From Chytriomyces cf. hyalinus JEL632 (Eukaryota > Chytridiomycota > Chytridiomycetes > Chytridiales > Chytriomycetaceae), in NCBI GenBank assembly GCA_025435555.1, contig JAIWWG010000085.1:62001-126000 (forward strand): 64,000 bases of DNA. Direction: 5' to 3'. Under the pieces are notes generated by a model. It ran no database searches and was not told where the DNA came from. It saw nothing but the letters and a program-made list of their open reading frames with translations. A program made the position numbers and the translations under genes. Positions 58,289 to 64,000 of this stretch are shown piece after piece (position 1 is the first letter of the stretch; the number at the start of each line of letters is the position of its first letter).

Positions 58289-59465
58289 TCACCACCCAAA
58301 CACTTCGCTCAACGCGTCAGAAATGCTCTTGCCCGCGTTCACTTTGTTCTCGAGGTCGCTTAGGTTCTCGACGGTGATGTCCAACGGACACGCGATGGAC
58401 CCACCGCTTTGCGTTGTCGGGTAGATCCCGAGCGACTTGAACGCGCCAATCGTGGCTTTGGCCGCGTAGCTCAGAGCGATACGTCTCTTTTTACCGGTGC
58501 TGACTCCACAGGCCGCCGCAATGTCAATGATGGTAGGATCCTTGAGAACGCCCAAGTACTTGTCCGGAGAGTACACAAAGTTCAATGTCATCACAAACGT
58601 GACATTTGCCTTGGAAGGCAGATTAAGCACCCCATTTTGCGCAGTACCGATTTGCGGGTTGTAGTTGGGTACGTAGTTGTCTGGCGCAGTAAAGAGCGGT
58701 TTTCCAATCAGTTTCTGTCCATCGTACCCAACAACACCGGCAAGCGGCTTGGCTCTCTCCGTCTTCCACACATCCGTGTCAATCACAAGATTTACAGTCA
58801 AGTCGAGGCCGTCCAACTTGAGGTCGTAGATGTTGGGGTTGTAGAGAGAAATGTTCATTTCAAAGGCAGAAGAGAGCGTCATTTCATTCAAGTTCTTGTT
58901 GTCGTTTGGGTACGTGATCTTGAAGCCTTTTGCATCGCCACTGACGCCGTTGACGTAGTTTTCTACCATTCTGCAAAAGAAACACAAATTATTAATCGCG
59001 CCGTCACCTTGGCAACAAAAAGGACAATTCAAATCATCACCTTGGCATGAAGAAGAACAGAATCACTCCCAACGTGATCAAGACAACAGCAGTAACAGAC
59101 CCGCAGATGATGCGGCCCTTCTTGCTTTTAGGACAGCAGCAGCACAAGTACTTTTCGTATGGCTTCTTGTCCCCTTTGGTTTCAATGTAGTTTTGATCAT
59201 TGGTATGGGTGTGGAACTCGTCGTCTGCGAGGTAGGCGCGAGAATTGGCAGTATTTGGCTGATCGGGAGAGGATCTGGCACGGTTGATGTCGGATTGACC
59301 ATAGCGATCGTTGGCTTGAGAAGACACGTTCTGCCAGTGGGATGCCGTGGAGTCCATTTCGTAGCGTTGCTGTGAATTTGGAGCTTCGTTGCTCAGGTAA
59401 CGGTCATGGTCGTAGCCGTTGTTGTTGGTGTTGAAGGTGGGCTTGGTCTGATTCTGAGAAGACAT
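58289..59465 (-). CDS. LEA2-like single-pass membrane protein, paralogue F (divergent)
   Basis: Two exons: 59465-59041 and 58970-58289. The N-terminal tail is rich in Asn, Gln, Ser and Tyr. It leads to YLCCCCPKSKKGRIICG and a membrane helix ending FFMPR, nearly identical to C and E at this point. The phase-2 intron is kept, but the second conserved intron is absent and the LEA2-like domain is one exon. The domain shows SLYNPNIYDLKLDGLDLTV, KANVTFVMTLNFVYSPDK, LKDPTIIDIAAACGVSTG and SISDALSEVFGW. The SRYxxxGRPM element is replaced by a Lys/Arg-rich stretch. This is the most diverged copy. It lies 174 bp downstream of paralogue E's start on the same strand, so E and F form a tandem pair. Confidence 0.84.
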
Positions 59466-59573
59466 TTTCCCCAGCCACGCTAGTCATTTCCGAATTTCAT
59501 AACAACTGTTGAATAGAGTGGTTTTAATCACTGACCAATCAGAAGGCGGCATCACCAACAACCCCTTCGCAGA

Positions 59574-61391
59574 TCAACCCCACACATTCCTCAGCACCTC
59601 GTCCTTCTCCGTTTCTGAGATCCCATCACTCTCCGCGTGTGACTGCGCGTCTCCTTCATCCCGATCATTCCCCGAATCAGCAGGCATCATATTCGGCGCG
59701 ATATTTGGCATCACAACCATTGGCACTTGCATCTTCAAAATCTGTTCAGCAGGAACAAGTCCAATCCCAGGCAAATCCACCATTGGAACTTGCATGTCAG
59801 GGTTATCTGGAGATCGCATCATGACAACAGAAAGCATAGGAGGTGCTGGAATGTTTGGAGGCGCTTGATTGGATGAAGATGGCGCTTGAGGTTTGACAAT
59901 TGGCATTGGGAATCCCCCCATTGGATTCATACCTCCTGGAACTGGGAGACCCAATCCGCCAAGAGGCATCAAAGCAGGATTGATAAGTGGTGGTGGTGCT
60001 GGTGGTGGTGCTGATTGTCGGGCTGGGGGTTTCTCTTTTTCCAGACTCGTGATACCGTGCCCGTTGCATGTTGCGCAAACTTGACAGTAGAAACAGCGGA
60101 GAGTTGGAGGCGCGTCATGGGGACGGAGCAAGTCATCTTCGGCAGCAGGGTGAAAGAATCCAGCGAGATTACAGTCTGAACATGGAACTTTGTCGGCATC
60201 CACTTTTCCTTTCCCTGAACATGCTGTTTTTTTTGTTTTTTTTTTGCATTAGTGTGCGTTGGAGTTACTAAAATGTATCAACGATATCCACCTTTGCAAT
60301 TGATGCATTGCTTGCACCTCACGTTTAAACCTCGTTCGTGCTTGGCCGCCGACTCATGTTTCCAACCCTTGCCTTAGTTCAACAAAAAAAACAAACAGAT
60401 CAGAGATCAGCAACCACAACTCACAACCAACAGACACATGAACAGATTCAAATACATACCGCTGCATCGCGGACATGGAACCGTCGGCTTCACAGCTTCC
60501 GTGAAAGCTTCCTCCGCCTCAAATTGGATAAGCGTTTGCTGCGCCGATACATGCCGTGACTGCAGATTCTTTCGATTTTGTTGATAATGCGCCGAATCCG
60601 ATGCGAAAAGGGTATCGAAAAACGGACTGCTCCCAGTCAGAGTCGTCCTTTGTCGAGGAGCAGGTAGCATTCCATTGTCGTCCAGTCGAACAACGGCCAA
60701 GTTTGCAGGCAGATCGAGTGGGTTTTCTGTGAATACGGGAGCGGCTTGTGGGAGGTTTTTTGCAATGTTTCTTGGAATGCCTCCAATACAATCTGGTGAT
60801 GATGATGTGTCAAAGGGGATTTGCAGCGCGATCGATTGTGTTTTCGATATAATGAAAAGAAGGGGCAGTTACCTTTACAATCGTAGCAAGAGCTACATTT
60901 GATGAATTCGTTTGCATTGTGCCTGTCACCGTTGGGTGGATGAACGAAGCCACGGGCTTTCGAAAACCAGACATCGTCGCATCAGTAACAGGAACCAACC
61001 ACAGCTTTGTTTTGCGAATCAAAATAGAAATCAAATGCACCTTTGCATGTTCGGCACGCGCTCTTGCCGACAACGACGCCGGACCCGGAACAGACTGTGA
61101 AGGAGCCGGTCTGTTTAAGTATCGACACAAACCCCACATGGAAAGAAAAGACAAAAGCAAACGATGAAGAAAGACACCCACCGGAACAGTCTCTGCACTT
61201 TTTGCATCGAGTTCTCCTGTCCGGCTTATCGTGTTTGTCCGCAGTATCATGAATGTACCCGTAGCCTAGTGGGGTTGCGTTCAGTTTGGAGGGATGCGAG
61301 TTTACAGCTAATTCCTGCGTCTTTTACCATCGCATTTGGGGCACGCCGATCGTGCGTTCATGTTGGACAGTTGGTTCAGAGCTCGAGACAT
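59574..61391 (-). CDS. Four-repeat CxxC/His zinc-binding protein (uncharacterised)
   Basis: A multi-exon minus-strand gene starting MSRALNQLSNMNARSACPK. Spliced, it contains four copies of a unit CxxCxxxGxxH-(n)-CxxCxxC. Copy 1 starts CPKCDGYGYIHDTADKHD and ends CKKCRDCSG. Copy 2 is CRTCKARGFVHPPNGDRH to CSSCYDCK. Copy 3 is CPRCSGKGWKHESAAKHE to CKQCINCKG. Copy 4 is CSDCNLAGFFHP to CQVCATCNG. A spacer of about 120 residues separates copies 2 and 3, and a Pro/Met-rich tail with VPMVDLPGIGLVP-type repeats ends the protein. CxxCxGxG units recall the DnaJ zinc domain, but the His and the paired CxxCxxC differ. The units probably bind Zn2+. No named family was recognised. It lies 47 bp downstream of BBS5 on the same strand. 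Confidence 0.72.
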
Positions 61392-61438
61392 TTTGACTGC
61401 AGTTTCTTGACGTTTTTTATTTTTCACAAGGGGTCCCT

Positions 61439-62831
61439 TCACATTTCATTCCATACGCTGTCGGCTGTGTATGTGGCCCCCCTTTCCCTCACGACTGCGA
61501 GGCCGAGCGATGCATCGAATATAAACTCGGCCTCTCCTGAAACCTCTCCAAGCTGCTTATAGGCATCCAATCTGTGGTGTTCCGCTTCGTCCACTATCAG
61601 CCCCTCGTCATCCTCATGCTCACCAGCAAGCGTTGCCAGACTTTCTCTTCCATTGATTTCAGAAGCAAGCAAGGCATCTTCAACAGCTGAAAAAGAGCCC
61701 TGGGAAAAAAATGAATTCGATGAATTTCCAACTCCTTGATTCCATGTATAATAGAAAGCAGACTCCACACCTCAAATTGCACCCCAAAGATGGGCATTTC
61801 CAAGTAACTCTGACACGCAGCTCGCAATAGCGCAACAACATCCTTCAACCTCTTAACGTCTGATTCACTCGAAGAAGCAATCTGAAACCCGAATTTGTAA
61901 CTTGACGCTTGGGAGGATGCATACGTCTCGATACACATTGCTTGTCCGTATTTCGAGTTTCGGACACTCGAGCTTGCGATTTGGAGGTATGGAATGGACA
62001 CATTGGAATCATTGTCGATTGTGCAGTACCATACAACGCGAATGTTTGTGAAAATCATTCGACCGACTTTTCCTTGATCGTTGGAAACGTTCAAGACTCT
62101 TGGCAGCTTTTGGGAATGGGATTCTTTAGCGGGGAGGTTTTTTTTTTCCTGCATCGAAACAATCGAAAAAACACGACCCTTACCTGTCCATGAATGCTCT
62201 CATATTCGAGCAGATCCAACTCTCCGCCTGTGATGATGGCGCTTTTTACTTTTAATTCTCGGTAGATTTTCGACTTGTTGAAGGATTGGTGAATCCTGTC
62301 AGCAACGGATGCGAGCGACAATTCTGGCGCACAACTTGAATTTGTGCAGGGCGTTCGAAAAACAAATTGGAATCGAGTTCCGGCAAACTTTGCTTCGACT
62401 TGAAGCGATTCCGAGTGTCCGTGAACGACGGATTCTGATTTGGAGGTCATCAGCGACTGTACCGTGTTTAAACCGATGGCTAACATATATATCGCGTGTT
62501 TTGTGAATGACATCGGGGAACTTGATATAGCCTGTTTCTTACACAAGTTTCCGCGTTTGTTGGCACTTGATCTCCAAATGAATCTGAGTGTTGTGATCTG
62601 AAGCGATCCCGGCTCTCCGGCGGATCCCTTCACATCGTGGACATCTGAAAAAGCGCCAGCGGAAGACTCGCCGGCACACAGTTTCAAGTGGCTGTGGGTT
62701 GTTGTGTGTCAGTGGTAATTACACTGCACACACACGCACCTCTCGTTCGAGTCGATGCGTATCTCCTCCTGCTGCCAGTGCGGACACTGACTCGCGCTGC
62801 TGCTGCCGTGACCCTTCAGCCACGAAAACAT
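61439..62831 (-). CDS. BBS5: BBS5, BBSome subunit
   Basis: About six exons. The start at 62831 gives MFSWLKGHGSSSASQCPHW and QQEEIRIDSNER. Following exons have KLCAGESSAGAFSDVHDVK, GSLQITTLRFIWRSSANKR, the first PH-like (DM16) repeat, then FAGTRFQFVFRTP and KIYRELKVKSAIITGGELDL. The second DM16 repeat is VGRMIFTNIRVVWYCTID, NVSIPYLQIASSSVRNSKYG and YKFGFQIASS. The C-terminal exon has EAEFIFDASLGLAVVRER. This order and the paired NxRxxW motifs identify BBS5, the phosphoinositide-binding subunit of the BBSome, which moves membrane proteins along cilia. The tail is shorter than in animals. It supports a ciliated life stage. Confidence 0.93.
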
Positions 62832-62971
62832 TGTGTGACAAGCACTTTAAAATAAAAAAATTGATTGCCTCATTGATTTTGCCTCCAAAATAAAATCACC
62901 GCCTCATCGGCAAACGCATAAATAGAACGAAACCAACAGTTCCTCTTGAGAAAAAAAAGAAACGCACGCTC
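62832..62971. promoter_or_regulatory. Probable bidirectional promoter, BBS5 / repeat protein
   Basis: A 140 bp A/T-rich gap between divergent start codons, including an A-run at about 62952-62959. No clear X-box was found. The role is inferred from spacing. Confidence 0.35.
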
Positions 62972-64000
62972 ATGACACGTATAACAGTTCTACCCGGGCA
63001 GCGCATCCAACAGGCGTCAGCCCCGCTCAAGGCACAGCAGCAGGCACCAGCTGCCCCGAGACAGCAACAGAAGGCTGCTCCACTGGTAGCACTAAACTCA
63101 ATCTGCCAACACTAGGCTCTGATAATCGACTTTTCTTGCAGAGCAAACCCGACAGCGCAACCCACTATCGTGGAAAAGAAAATAGCCCTCCATCAAACAA
63201 ACTGTCCCAACCACCCAAACAAGCCATGGCCAGCAACCCAAATGCCAAAGTTCAAGCTGCCCCATTAAAAGCAAGCGCTCCCCCCACTCCGGCCAAGTTG
63301 TCCACGGCTCAATCCAAAGCGCATCCAGACTGGTGCACGGACGACAAATCCATGCACGAACTCAACAGTGAAGAAGACGAGCTCTGGTACATGCAGTACC
63401 TGTTTGGAGCACCACCAAGTCCAACAAAACAATCAGCGAAACCTGCCACGAGGAGCAACAAGACCAACTACAAGGCTCGGATCATAGTCGCTTTAAAGGC
63501 TCCTCGAGCCGCAAGACAACAAGTGCGTCGTCGCCAGACTGGTAAAAAATCGCAACAACTGTCGCAAAAGGAGAGCCAGGAAATCCGGCAGTTTGTAAAC
63601 ACACTTTTCAGTGGATCAAGCAAGTCCAAAACCAACTGGAAGCTGCGAATCGCACATGCCAAGAAATGTCCAGTCGTGCGAGGCCATAAACGTGCTCAAC
63701 AGGCCAAGAAGAGACCAGCGTCGCCAGCCGAGAAGGCTGAAATACAACGATTCGTGAACTCGTTGTTTGACAGCCCAAACAAAGCCAAGCAGCAGCAGCC
63801 GATCCGTCAGCAACAGCAACGTGCAAAAACCAACTTCCGCGCAAGAGTATTTGCGAGCTTGCATTGCGCACGCGTACCCAAGAGCGAGCTTTCTCGCAGA
63901 GCGCCTCGTCCAAAAGTAGCACTCACGCAACAAGAAAAGACTGAAATTGCTCAATTCGTGCGCACCTTGTTCAACACAGGAGGACCCGCCAAAGCAGCAA
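62972..64000 (+). CDS. Basic protein with internal tandem repeats (partial at right edge)
   Basis: Exon 1 is 62972-63085 and exon 2 runs from 63142 past the window end without a stop. The product is strongly basic, Gln/Lys/Ala-rich and likely disordered between repeats. Units begin with TNYKAR (63463), TNWKLR (63631) and TNFRAR (63829), each followed about 35-45 residues later by EIRQFVNTLF, EIQRFVNSLF or EIAQFVRTLF. An earlier partial unit ends MQYLFGAPPSP (near 63390-63425). The spacing is 168 and 198 bp. Ser-Pro sites follow two of the units (PPSPTK, FDSPNK). The pattern of a short hydrophobic helix in a basic background suggests repeated binding motifs, perhaps nucleic-acid or histone related. 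No homologue is recognised. It is divergent from BBS5. Confidence 0.7.

Overview
The window is eukaryotic and almost certainly from a zoosporic (flagellated) fungus, most likely a chytrid. Genes are dense, introns are short (mostly 50-65 bp, GT-AG), and neighbouring genes are often divergent, with only 85-180 bp between start codons. A fungal-type protein set (Ipi3, Rpf1, Rrn3, Lsm7, Vcx1/CAX exchanger, a Ran1/Ksp1-like kinase) sits beside three cilium genes: an inner-arm dynein heavy chain, RSPH9 and BBS5. No prokaryotic features, rRNA, tRNA or transposons were recognised.

Layout. 1-5825 is the 3' part of an axonemal dynein heavy chain (+). Then come a Lines-like protein (-), Ipi3/WDR18 (+), CTNNBL1 (-), enoyl-CoA delta-isomerase (+), Rpf1 (+), a hotdog thioesterase (+) and cytosolic HSP90 (+, with an apparent one-base frameshift). 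18.2-27.1 kb carries RSPH9 (-), a FUN14 protein (+), a TTI2-like protein (-), RRN3 (-) and LSM7 (-). 27.4-37.3 kb is a tandem cluster of four paralogous single-pass membrane proteins with a lumenal/extracellular LEA2-like domain, interrupted by one secreted-protein gene (-). 37.4-48.5 kb holds a Ran1-like kinase (+), a DCAF6-like WD40 protein (+), SURF4/Erv29 (-), a CAX-type Ca2+/H+ exchanger (+) and a presenilin with an N-terminal MYND zinc finger (-). 48.6-56.8 kb holds a large PPR-like protein (+) and an unidentified multi-exon protein (+). 56.8-59.5 kb has two more LEA2-like paralogues (-). The window ends with a four-repeat CxxC zinc-binding protein (-), BBS5 (-) and the start of a basic protein with internal repeats (+, runs off the end).

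How the genes relate. The dynein, RSPH9 and BBS5 genes serve the zoospore flagellum. Ipi3, Rpf1 and Rrn3 serve ribosome production. CTNNBL1 and LSM7 serve splicing and RNA decay. HSP90 and TTI2 belong to the same chaperone pathway for PIKK kinases, though their proximity may be chance. The most novel material is the six-member LEA2-like family (NHL-like architecture: disordered tail, palmitoylatable Cys cluster, one membrane helix, glycosylated LEA2-like domain), the MYND-presenilin fusion, the CxxC-repeat protein and the repeat protein at the right edge. All exon joins were made by eye from splice signals and reading frame.
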